28,538 bases of DNA from NCBI GenBank assembly GCA_023451855.1, contig JAEXXY010000362.1:1-28538 (forward strand), in the 5' to 3' direction. This document shows, piece after piece, positions 1 through 6,919 of this stretch. Source of the stretch: Actinomycetes bacterium (lineage in GTDB: Bacteria; Actinomycetota; Actinomycetes; Actinomycetales; Dermatophilaceae). Under the pieces are notes generated by a model. That model was given only the letters and a program-made list of their open reading frames with translations, was not told the DNA's origin and searched no databases. Position numbers and translations under genes: made by a program. The first letter of the stretch is position 1. Each line of letters starts with the position of its first letter.

Positions 1-3
1 GGG

Positions 4-54
4 CCGCGGGACGCGCGAGGGCGCGGGACGCGCGAGGGCGCGGGATGCACGAGG
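4..54. repeat. 17-bp tandem repeat, three copies, downstream of lsr2
   Basis: Three consecutive 17-bp units (4-20, 21-37, 38-54) share the core GCGGGACGCGCGAGG. The first differs from the second at one base and the third has two changes. They lie just beyond the hairpin that follows the lsr2 stop codon. No gene is visible in bases 1-97. The sequence starts inside the array, so more copies may lie to the left. Confidence 0.8.
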
Positions 55-81
55 GCCCCGCACCGTGCGGTGCCGGGCCCT
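52..81 (-). terminator. Hairpin after lsr2, probable terminator
   Basis: AGGGCCC (52-58) pairs with GGGCCCT (75-81). Inside it GCACC (60-64) pairs with GGTGC (69-73) around a four-base loop, with a C-C mismatch between the two helices. The hairpin begins 16 bases past the lsr2 stop codon. There is no U-tract, as is common for high-GC actinobacterial terminators, so the role is inferred from position and stability. Confidence 0.6.
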
Positions 82-97
82 GCAGGTGCGACCGGTG

Positions 98-430
98 TCA
101 GTGCGCCTTGTCGTAGGCCTCCTGGACCTCGGCCGAGATGCGGCCGCGGTCGGAGACCTGGTGCCCGTTGGACCGGGCCCACTCGCGCACGGCAGCGAGG
201 TCGCGCTTGGCGCCACCGCCGCTGCTGCGGCGCTTCGTCGTCGAGCGTGCGCCGCCGCCGCTGCGACGGGCGTGGCCGACCCACGAGGCGAACTCGTCGC
301 GCAGCTTCTTGGCGTTCTGGTCGGACAGGTCGATCTCGTACGTCACACCGTCGAGGGCGAACGTCACGGTCTCGTCGGCGTCACCCTGGTCGATGTCGTC
401 GATGAGTCTCACTTCGACACGCTGAGCCAT
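98..430 (-). CDS. lsr2: Nucleoid-associated protein Lsr2
   Basis: Lsr2 is the actinobacterial H-NS analogue. It coats and bridges AT-rich DNA and silences horizontally acquired genes. The 110-aa protein has the usual layout: an N-terminal beta-rich dimerisation domain (about residues 1-55, starting MAQRVEVRLIDD), a basic Gly/Ser/Arg linker (about 55-74), and a C-terminal DNA-binding domain ending in the AT-hook-like SDRGRIS motif (residues 93-99, RGR 95-97). Length and both domains match the family. The start is the ATG at 428-430, preceded by GGAGAAAC as ribosome-binding site. The gene is transcribed away from an AT-richer region (about 525-640) that could itself be an Lsr2 target, so autoregulation is plausible but unproven. 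Confidence 0.96.
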   Translation of the reverse strand: MAQRVEVRLIDDIDQGDADETVTFALDGVTYEIDLSDQNAKKLRDEFASWVGHARRSGGGARSTTKRRSSGGGAKRDLAAVREWARSNGHQVSDRGRISAEVQEAYDKAH

Positions 431-477
431 GTTTCTCCGTCTGCAGAAGGGGTGGTGATGGAGGGGAAAGCGCGCCC

Positions 478-525
478 ATCGGACGGATCATCGGACGGAT
501 CATCGGACGGATCATCGGATGGGCG
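478..525 (-). repeat. 12-bp tandem repeat in the lsr2 leader, with closing inverted repeat
   Basis: ATCGGACGGATC is repeated three times (478-513), followed by a partial fourth copy to about 520. The array is bracketed by CGCCCATC (473-480) and its reverse complement GATGGGCG (518-525), so a transcript would carry an 8-bp stem closing a repeat-filled loop. It lies between the proposed lsr2 -10 box and the lsr2 start. On the minus strand the repeat encodes an out-of-frame MIRP-repeat reading frame that overlaps the start of lsr2. Confidence 0.75.
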
Positions 526-530
526 GGATC

Positions 531-563
531 AATTTACCGCTCTTTCCCCGGAAATGCATTTCC
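531..563 (-). promoter_or_regulatory. Putative lsr2 promoter/operator region
   Basis: The minus strand carries TAAATT (536 down to 531), a good TANNNT -10 box. About 14 bp upstream of it lies the 14-bp perfect palindrome GGAAATGCATTTCC (550-563), where a -35 region or an operator would be. No convincing TTGACA-like -35 is present. Transcription would start near 524, giving a leader of about 95 nt. The region is clearly AT-richer than its surroundings. The assignment rests on motif position only. Confidence 0.4.
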
Positions 564-706
564 CTCGGAGAATTGGAGGGGCCGCTCGTGTGAAATTGTC
601 CGCGCGTGACCTTTTCGGTGTCCGTGTCGTTCTGAACGGGGGACGTGTGCCCGAATGCGATTCAGGCCGCTGACGGTTCTCGGGCCATTCGCGCGTCGAA
701 AACGTC

Positions 707-976
707 TCAGTGCCCGGCCCGGTCGGTTCCCGAACCGTCGGGGCGACGTGAACCATTCACAGGGCCGCCCGCATCGGCGGAAATGTCCGTCGTGGTCACC
801 TCGTCGGCGGCTTGCTTTTCCGCCTGTTCGCGGCGGTCGTGCTCGGCCTCCCATTTGGCCTGGGCCAGTCGCTCGCGGCGGTCACCCTCGAGAATGGTCT
901 TGATGACGAAATAGAACAGCGCGGCCACTCCGACCGTCGGCACGATCGCGAGCACGTAGGGCATGACCGACTCCAT
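707..976 (-). CDS. Small membrane protein with charged helical tail, unknown function
   Basis: This 89-aa protein is not one I can name. It has one hydrophobic segment near the N-terminus (about residues 6-27, PYVLAIVPTVGVAALFYFVIK). A strongly charged segment rich in R, E, K, Q and A follows (about 28-58), probably a helix or coiled coil, and then a Gly/Ser/Asp-rich disordered tail. The topology suggests a single-pass inner-membrane protein with a cytosolic tail. A second in-frame ATG at 962-964 has GGAG six bases upstream and may be the true start, giving 85 aa. The gene lies between lsr2 and radA and reads in the lsr2 direction. Confidence 0.7.
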   Translation of the reverse strand: MESVMPYVLAIVPTVGVAALFYFVIKTILEGDRRERLAQAKWEAEHDRREQAEKQAADEVTTTDISADAGGPVNGSRRPDGSGTDRAGH

Positions 977-1055
977 GACCCCAGTCTCGCACGCACGCGG
1001 GAGGGCCTTTCCGGTGCCGTCGGCGGGGCTGCGGGGCGTTGTCGGCCCCGGGCCC

Positions 1056-1061
1056 TACGGT
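1056..1061 (+). promoter_or_regulatory. -10 box TACGGT for leaderless radA
   Basis: TACGGT fits the TANNNT consensus and ends 7 bases before the radA ATG at 1069. Transcription would therefore begin at or next to the A of the start codon. No Shine-Dalgarno sequence precedes the ATG, which fits a leaderless mRNA. Confidence 0.55.
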
Positions 1062-1068
1062 CGTCGCC

Positions 1069-2499
1069 ATGGCTTCGAGGACCGCGACGAGATCGTCAGC
1101 GCCGGGGCGGCGCGCCCCCGGCTACCGCTGCGCCGAGTGCGGCTGGACCACCGTCAAGTGGGTCGGCCGGTGCGGCGAGTGCCAGGCGTGGGGCACCGTC
1201 GCTGAGGTCGGCGCCACCACGGCCCGCACGGCTCCCGCATCGGTCGTCCAACCGGCGCCACGCATCGGCGACGTCGACGTCACGCAGGCCGCTGCGCGTC
1301 CCACCGGCGTGGCCGAGTTCGACCGCGTGCTCGGCGGCGGTCTCGTTCCCGGGGCCGTCGTCCTCGTCGCCGGCGAGCCGGGCGTCGGCAAGTCGACGCT
1401 GCTGCTCGACGTCGCCGCCCGAGCGGCCCGCACGGGTGCCGACGTCCTCTACATCAGCGGCGAGGAGTCGGCCGCCCAGGTCCGCGCGCGGGCCGGGCGC
1501 ATCGAGGCCCTCGCCGACTCGCTCTACCTCGCGTCCGAGACCGACCTCGGCACCGTCCTCGGCCACGTCGAGGCGCGCGCCCCCCAGCTGCTCGTCGTCG
1601 ACTCCGTCCAGACCGTCGCCAGCGCCGACGTCGAGGGCCAGCCCGGCAACGTCTCGCAGGTCCGCGAGGTCGCGGCCAGCCTGATCCAGTCGGCCAAGTC
1701 GCGCGGCATGGCGGTGCTGCTCGTCGGCCACGTCACCAAGGACGGCTCGATCGCCGGGCCGCGCGTCCTCGAGCACCTCGTCGACGTCGTCGTCCAGTTC
1801 GAGGGCGACCGCCACTCGCGGCTGCGGCTCGTCCGCGCGGTCAAGAACCGGTACGGCCCCACCGACGAGGTCGGCTGCTTCGACCTGTCCGACGTCGGCA
1901 TCGTCGGGCTGCCCGACCCGAGCGGGCTGTTCCTGTCGAGCCGCGACCACGCGGTCGCCGGCACGTGCGTCACCGTCACCCTCGAGGGTCGCCGCCCGCT
2001 CGTGGCCGAGGTGCAGGCGCTCGTGGCGCCCTCGCCGCTGCCCTCGCCGCGTCGCACCTCGAGCGGCCTCGACGCCTCCCGGCTCGCGATGATCATCGCC
2101 GTCCTCGACAAGCGCGCCGGCGCTCCGGTCGGCTCACGCGACATCTTCGCCGCCACCGTCGGCGGCGTCCGCATCACCGAGCCGGCCGCCGACCTCGCCA
2201 TCGTGTGCGCCGTCGCGTCCTCGGTCGTCGACCAGCCGCTGGCCCCCGACGTCATCGCCCTCGGCGAGGTCGGGCTCGCCGGAGAGGTCCGCCGCGTCAC
2301 CGGGCTCGACCGGCGACTGTCCGAGGCGGCGCGCCTCGGTTTCCGGCACGCGCTCGTCCCCGCGGGCAGCCTGGCCGACACCACGGTGCCGCAGGGCATC
2401 CGGGCGGTCGAGGTGTCCGACGTCCCCCGTGCCATCGAGGCCATCGGACGCCTCGCCGGTGCCCGGACATCCGGCGCGCATGCCCTCGGCACCGTCTAG
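1069..2499 (+). CDS. radA: DNA repair protein RadA (Sms)
   Basis: RadA is a RecA-like ATPase that helps process recombination intermediates and branch migration. The 476-aa protein shows the whole family layout: an N-terminal zinc finger CAEC (residues 21-24) and CGEC (35-38), Walker A GEPGVGKST (102-110), a KNRYG motif (KNRFG in most homologues) in the ATPase core, and a C-terminal Lon-like domain (GGVRITEPAADLAI). A TTG at 1039 would extend the protein by ten residues. I chose the ATG at 1069 because of its tightly spaced -10 box and because the zinc finger then lies close to the N-terminus as usual. disA follows 55 bases downstream. Established work in other bacteria shows RadA binding and inhibiting DisA, so the pairing is functional as well as positional. 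Confidence 0.97.
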   Translation: MASRTATRSSAPGRRAPGYRCAECGWTTVKWVGRCGECQAWGTVAEVGATTARTAPASVVQPAPRIGDVDVTQAAARPTGVAEFDRVLGGGLVPGAVVLVAGEPGVGKSTLLLDVAARAARTGADVLYISGEESAAQVRARAGRIEALADSLYLASETDLGTVLGHVEARAPQLLVVDSVQTVASADVEGQPGNVSQVREVAASLIQSAKSRGMAVLLVGHVTKDGSIAGPRVLEHLVDVVVQFEGDRHSRLRLVRAVKNRYGPTDEVGCFDLSDVGIVGLPDPSGLFLSSRDHAVAGTCVTVTLEGRRPLVAEVQALVAPSPLPSPRRTSSGLDASRLAMIIAVLDKRAGAPVGSRDIFAATVGGVRITEPAADLAIVCAVASSVVDQPLAPDVIALGEVGLAGEVRRVTGLDRRLSEAARLGFRHALVPAGSLADTTVPQGIRAVEVSDVPRAIEAIGRLAGARTSGAHALGTV

Positions 2500-2554
2500 A
2501 CTGCGACCGACCGGGGTCGACGCGCTGGGCTCGCCCTCTGCTGACAGGGACGTG

Positions 2555-3631
2555 ATGGACCGGAACGACGAGCTGCTGCTCCGCGCGGCCCTCGCCGCTG
2601 TGGCCCCGGGCACCGAGCTGCGGGACAGCCTCGAACGGATCCTCCGCGGCCGCACCGGCGCCCTCATCGTCCTGGGCTTCGACCGCGTCGTCGAGTCCAT
2701 CTGCACCGGTGGCTTCGCCCTCGAGGTCGAGTTCTCCGCCACCCGCCTGCGCGAGCTCTGCAAGATGGACGGCGCCGTCGTCCTGGACCGCGAGGGCGCG
2801 CGCATCCTCCGCGCCGCCACGCAGCTGGTGCCCGACTCCAGCATCGAGACCACCGAGTCCGGTACGCGGCACCGCACGGCCGAGCGGGTCGCCAAGCAGA
2901 CCGGCTTTCCCGTCATCTCGGTGAGCCAGTCGATGGGTGTCGTCGCGCTCTACGTCGGCGACCTCCGCCACGTCATCGAGGGGTCGCCCACGACGCTCTC
3001 GCGCGCCGACCAGGCCCTGCAGACCCTCGAGCGCTACAAGGCCCGCCTCGACGAGGTCACCGGCACGCTGTCCGCGCTCGAGATCGAGGACCTCGTCACG
3101 ATCCGCGATGTCACGGCGGTGCTCCAGCGCCTCGAGATGGTCCGGCGCATCTCGGCCGAGATCCAGGACTACGTCGTCGAGCTCGGCACCGACGGTCGCC
3201 TGCTCAGCCTCCAGCTCGAGGAGCTCGTCGGCGGTCTCGGCAACGACCGCGAGCTCGTCATTCGCGACTACCTGCCGGCCACGAAGTCCGGCCTGACCCT
3301 CGACGAGGCCCTGGCCAACCTCGAGGCGCTCAACTCCGTCGAGCTGCTCGACCTGCCCGCGGGTGCCCGCGCCGTCGGGTTCTCCGTCGTCGGCGACAGC
3401 CTCGACGCGCCCGTCAGCCCGCTCGGCTACCGCCTGCTCACCAAGGTGCCGCGGCTGCCGAGCGCGATCGTCGAGCGCCTCGTCACGCACTTCGAGTCGC
3501 TCCAGCGCCTCCTCGCCGCCGGCATCGAGGACCTCATGCTCGTCGAGGGCGTCGGCGAGGGCCGAGCGCGCGCCGTCCGCGAGGGCCTCTCACGCCTCGC
3601 GGAGTCGAGCATCCTCGAGCGCTACGTCTGA
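2555..3631 (+). CDS. disA: DNA integrity scanning protein DisA, diadenylate cyclase
   Basis: DisA makes the second messenger c-di-AMP from two ATP and lowers synthesis when it meets branched DNA. The 358-aa protein has the N-terminal DAC domain with both catalytic motifs, DGA (residues 72-74) and GTRHRTAER (103-111). A helical spine follows, then a C-terminal helix-hairpin-helix DNA-binding domain (GVGEGRARAVREGL). It is close to the roughly 357-aa family norm. The ATG at 2555 and the GTG at 2552 are both possible starts, with AGGGA just upstream. Starting further upstream, at 2429 or 2480, would overlap the end of radA and add sequence not typical of the family. TAGACT at 2498-2503, overlapping the radA stop codon, could be a private -10 box. 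Otherwise disA is cotranscribed with radA. Confidence 0.96.
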   Translation: MDRNDELLLRAALAAVAPGTELRDSLERILRGRTGALIVLGFDRVVESICTGGFALEVEFSATRLRELCKMDGAVVLDREGARILRAATQLVPDSSIETTESGTRHRTAERVAKQTGFPVISVSQSMGVVALYVGDLRHVIEGSPTTLSRADQALQTLERYKARLDEVTGTLSALEIEDLVTIRDVTAVLQRLEMVRRISAEIQDYVVELGTDGRLLSLQLEELVGGLGNDRELVIRDYLPATKSGLTLDEALANLEALNSVELLDLPAGARAVGFSVVGDSLDAPVSPLGYRLLTKVPRLPSAIVERLVTHFESLQRLLAAGIEDLMLVEGVGEGRARAVREGLSRLAESSILERYV

Positions 3632-3660
3632 CCCACGCGTCCGGCGTCCGTGCCGGCGCC

Positions 3661-3666
3661 TACGAT
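3661..3666 (+). promoter_or_regulatory. -10 box TACGAT for leaderless mutY
   Basis: TACGAT fits TANNNT and ends 6 bases before the GTG at 3673. There is no ribosome-binding site in this interval, so a leaderless transcript is the simplest reading. Confidence 0.5.
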
Positions 3667-3672
3667 GCCGCC

Positions 3673-4578
3673 GTGCCCACCCCGCCGCCCTCATCACCCG
3701 TCGCCACGCCGCTGCTCCACGAGCGCGTCAACGCCTGGTACGCCGAGGCCGGTCGGCAGGAGCTGCCGTGGCGAGCCCCCGACTGCAGCCCCTGGGGCGT
3801 GTTCCTGTCCGAGGTGATGTCGCAGCAGACGCCCCTCGCCCGGGTCGAGCCGATCTGGCGTGAGTGGATGGAGCGCTGGCCGACGCCCGGCGCGCTCGCC
3901 GCGGCCGCGCCCGGAGATGCCGTGCGCGCGTGGGGCCGGCTCGGCTATCCGCGTCGGGCACTGCGCCTGCACGAGGCTGCGACCGCGATGGTCGAGCGGC
4001 ACGGTGGCGAGGTGCCCGGCACCCCCGCCGAGCTGCTCGCCCTCCCGGGTGTCGGGGCCTACACCGCTGCGGCCGTGTCGTGCTTCGCGTTCGGCCTGCC
4101 CGAGGTCGTCGTCGACACCAACGTCCGACGCGTCCTGGCCCGGGCCGTCGAGGGCAAGGCCTTCCCGAACCTCACGCTCAACCGGGCCGAGGCGCGTCTT
4201 GCCGCTGACTCGATGCCGGCCGACCGCGACACCGCCAACACGTGGAACGTCGCCGTCATGGAGCTCGGAGCGCTCGTGTGCGTGGCGCGCGGGCCACGCT
4301 GCGAGGAGTGCCCGGTGGCCGACCTCTGTGCGTGGAACCTCGACGGCCGCCCGGCCTACGACGGTCCGCCGCGGCGGGGTCAGGCCTGGCACGGCACCGA
4401 CCGTCAGGTGCGCGGGGAGCTGCTGCGGCGGCTGCGTGACCGGCACGCCGACCTGCCCCTGACCGACCTCGCCGACAGCGGGCCCGACGCCGGCCAGGTC
4501 ATGCGCTGCCTCGACTCGCTCGTCGCCGACGGCCTCGTCGAGCCGCTCGGCGGCGACCGCTACCGCCTCCCTGCCTGA
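3673..4578 (+). CDS. mutY: A/G-specific adenine DNA glycosylase (MutY family)
   Basis: MutY removes adenine mispaired with 8-oxoguanine, preventing G:C to T:A mutations. Visible features are the catalytic glutamate in SEVMSQQT (Glu47), the helix-hairpin-helix LPGVGAYTAA (residues 124-133), the catalytic aspartate in VVVDTNV (Asp148), and a complete C-X6-C-X2-C-X5-C iron-sulfur cluster site (Cys203, 210, 213, 219). At 301 aa it is shorter than E. coli MutY (about 350), and I cannot see the C-terminal NUDIX-like domain that reads 8-oxoG. About 60 residues after the cluster look instead like a small winged-helix module (DLADSGPDAGQVMRCLDSLV). The gene follows disA by 41 bases but appears to have its own promoter. 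Confidence 0.9.
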   Translation: MPTPPPSSPVATPLLHERVNAWYAEAGRQELPWRAPDCSPWGVFLSEVMSQQTPLARVEPIWREWMERWPTPGALAAAAPGDAVRAWGRLGYPRRALRLHEAATAMVERHGGEVPGTPAELLALPGVGAYTAAAVSCFAFGLPEVVVDTNVRRVLARAVEGKAFPNLTLNRAEARLAADSMPADRDTANTWNVAVMELGALVCVARGPRCEECPVADLCAWNLDGRPAYDGPPRRGQAWHGTDRQVRGELLRRLRDRHADLPLTDLADSGPDAGQVMRCLDSLVADGLVEPLGGDRYRLPA

Positions 4579-4614
4579 GACCACCTGAGACCACCTGAGA
4601 CCACCTGAGACCAC
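4575..4614. repeat. 10-bp tandem repeat over the mutY stop codon
   Basis: CTGAGACCAC is repeated four times without error. The first copy contains the mutY TGA stop codon (4576-4578). Copy-number change would leave the stop intact, since the first unit already terminates translation. Confidence 0.9.
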
Positions 4615-4680
4615 CCTCCTCCTCGACCCTCGAGTGGGCACTTTCTCGAGGGAGAGAGCGCCCACTCGACAAGGAGGGGT
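4612..4680. terminator. Large palindrome between convergent mutY and PPOX genes
   Basis: TCGAGTGGGCACTTTCTC (4630-4647) and GAGAGAGCGCCCACTCGA (4652-4669) are inverted copies with two differences, around a short GAGG loop. The flanks ACCCTCCT and AGGAGGGGT can extend the stem. Its place between two convergent genes suggests a bidirectional terminator. Its length also suggests a dispersed palindromic repeat, which cannot be tested within one window. Confidence 0.6.
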
Positions 4681-4690
4681 AGGGACGCGT

Positions 4691-4735
4691 GGGCTGGGCG
4701 TGCGGCTGGGCTGGGCGTGCGGCTGGGCTGGGCCA
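4691..4735. repeat. 17-bp tandem repeat next to the PPOX gene stop
   Basis: GGGCTGGGCGTGCGGCT occurs at 4691-4707 and 4708-4724, followed by a partial third copy to 4735. The array ends just before the stop codon of the minus-strand PPOX-family gene. Confidence 0.85.
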
Positions 4736-4736
4736 G

Positions 4737-5126
4737 TCAGAGGTTGCCGAGCACGCGGTCGACGGCGATCTCGACGACGACCCGCTGCGGGTTGGCGCGG
4801 GGCTGACGGTAGCGCGCGGCGTAGCGGCGCTCCGCGTCGGCCACGGTCGCCGCGTCGTCGAGGACGCGGGTGCTCCCCTCGAGGGTCAGCCAGTGGCGTC
4901 CCTCCACCTGGCACACCGCGGCCCTGTCGCCGCGGGCGGCGTTGACGGCCTTCTGGCTGGTCCGGCTCGTGATGACGCGGGCGACGAGCGCCTCTGCGTC
5001 CCAAGTGAACCCGACCGGCGTCACGTGCGGTGAGCCGTCGCGCCGCAGGGTCGTCAGCGTGGCCAGGTGCCTGACCGCGAGGAACTCGAGGGCCTCGGGG
5101 GACAGCTCGTGCGGTGACCGGGACAT
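4737..5126 (-). CDS. PPOX-class (F420/FMN split-barrel) family protein
   Basis: The 129-aa protein is a single split-barrel flavin/F420-binding domain of the pyridoxamine-5'-phosphate-oxidase superfamily. The pattern matches small actinobacterial PPOX-class F420-dependent oxidoreductases: LATLTTLRRDGSPHVTPVGFTWD near residue 25, VITSRTSQKAVNA in the middle, and the WLTLEGSTRVLDD strand-turn before a helix containing RRYAARYR. The substrate is unknown. The preferred start is the ATG at 5124-5126, preceded by GGTGAGGT. An upstream GTG at 5130-5132 overlaps that ribosome-binding site. The gene is divergent from the ABC exporter operon, with about 150 bases between them. Confidence 0.85.
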   Translation of the reverse strand: MSRSPHELSPEALEFLAVRHLATLTTLRRDGSPHVTPVGFTWDAEALVARVITSRTSQKAVNAARGDRAAVCQVEGRHWLTLEGSTRVLDDAATVADAERRYAARYRQPRANPQRVVVEIAVDRVLGNL

Positions 5127-5190
5127 GAGCACACCTCACCACATCGGGGCGCGCGCGCCGGCGCCCTCGCGTGCGCCGCGGCAGCTTCCG

Positions 5191-5219
5191 TTGCCGAGTC
5201 GCGGCCTGACTTGTAACGT
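5191..5219 (+). promoter_or_regulatory. Promoter of the ABC exporter operon
   Basis: TTGCCG (5191-5196) and TAACGT (5214-5219) are separated by 17 bp, a good housekeeping-sigma arrangement. Transcription would start near 5226 and leave about a 50-nt leader before the permease ATG at 5275. Confidence 0.6.
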
Positions 5220-5274
5220 GGCCCCTCGTGCCTCCGGCCGGGGCACCGGGGGAGCGAGAGGGGGAGCGGCGGCG

Positions 5275-6069
5275 ATGGCGACCTTCTGGCTGCTCGTCCG
5301 AGCGGGCTTCCGGCGCCACTCGACCTACCGGCTCGCGCTCCTCGCCGGAATGACGACGAACTCGGTCTTCGGGCTGATCCGCGCCTCGATCGTGCTCGCG
5401 GCCGTCGCGTCGGCCGGTTCGGCCATCGGCGGCTACGACGCCCCGGCTGCCGTCGCGTTCGTGTGGTGGGGCCAGGCGCTGCTCGGCACCGTCAACCTCT
5501 GGGGCTTCCAGGAGGTGGGGCAGCGGGTCCGGACCGGCGACATCGCCATCGACTTCCTGCGCCCCCTCGACCCGCAGTACGCCTATCTCGCAGCCGATCT
5601 CGGGCGTGCCGGCATCAACCTCATCGCGCGCGGCGCGCCCGCGCTGCTCGTCGGTGCCCTCCTGTTCGACCTGGCGTGGCCGCCGGGGGTGGTGGGGTGG
5701 GTCGCCGGCATGGTGTCGGTGGCGCTGGCCGTCGTCGTCGCCTTCGCGGGCAGCTTCGTCGTCAACCTCCTCGCGTTCTGGCTCGTCGAGGTGCGGGGCA
5801 TCCGGCTGCTCTACATGATCTTCGGCGGGCTGCTCTGCGGCCTCTACGTGCCCGTGCCGTGGTTCCCGGACTGGTTGCGGACCATCGCGCAGTGGTCGCC
5901 GTTCCCGTCGATGCTCCAGAACCCCATCGACATCCTCGCCGGGCGCGTCACGGGCGCTCAGGTGCTGCCGACGATCGCGAGCCAGGTGTTCTGGGCGGTG
6001 GCACTCGTCGCCCTCGGCCAGGTGGTCATGCGGGCCGGCCGCCGCAAGCTGGAGGTGCAGGGTGGCTGA
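5275..6069 (+). CDS. ABC-2 type transporter permease, first subunit
   Basis: The 264-aa integral membrane protein has about six hydrophobic segments and belongs to the ABC-2/DUF990 permease family found in ATPase-permease-permease operons. Family-like features are the N-terminal RAGFRRHSTYRLALLAGMTTN, the DFLRPLDPQYAYL loop, and a C-terminal membrane helix followed by RRKLEVQGG. The start is the ATG at 5275, with GGGGAGCGG a few bases upstream. An ORF opens further 5' but would run through the promoter. The next gene starts at 6062, an 8-base overlap implying translational coupling. It probably forms a heterodimeric exporter channel with the next gene; the substrate is not visible. Confidence 0.88.
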   Translation: MATFWLLVRAGFRRHSTYRLALLAGMTTNSVFGLIRASIVLAAVASAGSAIGGYDAPAAVAFVWWGQALLGTVNLWGFQEVGQRVRTGDIAIDFLRPLDPQYAYLAADLGRAGINLIARGAPALLVGALLFDLAWPPGVVGWVAGMVSVALAVVVAFAGSFVVNLLAFWLVEVRGIRLLYMIFGGLLCGLYVPVPWFPDWLRTIAQWSPFPSMLQNPIDILAGRVTGAQVLPTIASQVFWAVALVALGQVVMRAGRRKLEVQGG

Positions 6070-6919
6070 CCCGACGACCGTGTCCGGGCCGGTGCGGCGC
6101 CCGGAGGTGGCGACCCTGGCCGAGCGGCTGCGCCCGTACCGCGTCCTGCTCGCCTCGCGTGCCCGGGCGCAGATGCAGTACCGCACCTCGTTCGTCACCG
6201 ACGTGCTCGGGACGCTCGGGGCGGGTCTGGCCGAGTTCGCGGAGGTGTGGGTCATATTCCACAACGTCGACGTGCTCGGCGGGCTCGACTTCACCGCCGC
6301 GCTGCTCGTGTTCGCGCTGTCCAACCTCGCGTTCGCGCTGGCCGACATGGTCGTGGGCCACCTCGACCAGCTGCCCACCTACATCCGGGCCGGTCAGGTC
6401 GACGCGTTCTACGTGCGACCGCTGCCGCTGCTGGCCCAGCTCGTGACGAGCGACCTGTCGCTGCGCCGGGTCGGGCGGATGTCGGTGGCGGTCGTGGCGC
6501 TCGTCGTCGCCCTGACGACGGCGTCGGTCTCGTGGTCGTGGGCCACCGTCACGCTGCTCGTGCTCACCGTCGTCAGTGGGACGGCGATCTTCTCGGCGCT
6601 CTTCACGGCCGCGGGCGGGCTGCAGTTCTTCCTCGTCGACGGCTCGGAGTTCACCAACGCGTTCACCTACGGCGGGTCCTACGCCGCGCAGCAGAGCCAG
6701 CAGGTGTTCCCGAACCTGTTGCGTATCTTCTGGATGTTCGTCGTGCCCACGGCCTTCGTCGCGTACGTGCCGGCCGTGGCGATCCTCGACCTACCGGGCG
6801 ACCCGCTCGTGCCGACGTGGCTCGCCTGGTGCACGCCGCTGGCCGCGGTGTTCGCGTGGACCCTCGCGGCGCTCTGCTGGCGCGTCGGCACCCGGCACTA
6901 CGAAGGAGCAGGCGGATGA
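6062..6919 (+). CDS. ABC-2 type transporter permease, second subunit
   Basis: This 285-aa membrane protein is the partner permease of the same operon and family. It has a hydrophilic N-terminus of about 35 residues (AERLRPYRVLLASRARAQMQYR) followed by about six membrane segments and a conserved-looking cytosolic loop, VGHLDQLPTYIRAGQVDAFYV. It starts at GTG 6062, inside the end of the first permease gene, and ends in an ATGA overlap with the ATPase gene. The three genes are therefore a tightly coupled operon. The two permeases are not tandem copies of each other, which fits a heterodimer. Confidence 0.88.
   Translation: MADPTTVSGPVRRPEVATLAERLRPYRVLLASRARAQMQYRTSFVTDVLGTLGAGLAEFAEVWVIFHNVDVLGGLDFTAALLVFALSNLAFALADMVVGHLDQLPTYIRAGQVDAFYVRPLPLLAQLVTSDLSLRRVGRMSVAVVALVVALTTASVSWSWATVTLLVLTVVSGTAIFSALFTAAGGLQFFLVDGSEFTNAFTYGGSYAAQQSQQVFPNLLRIFWMFVVPTAFVAYVPAVAILDLPGDPLVPTWLAWCTPLAAVFAWTLAALCWRVGTRHYEGAGG

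Noticed and set aside
3694..6378. An 894-codon minus-strand frame across mutY and the ABC permease genes
   Set aside because: Composition is His/Arg/Asp/Glu-rich without any fold and it crosses well-identified genes on both strands.
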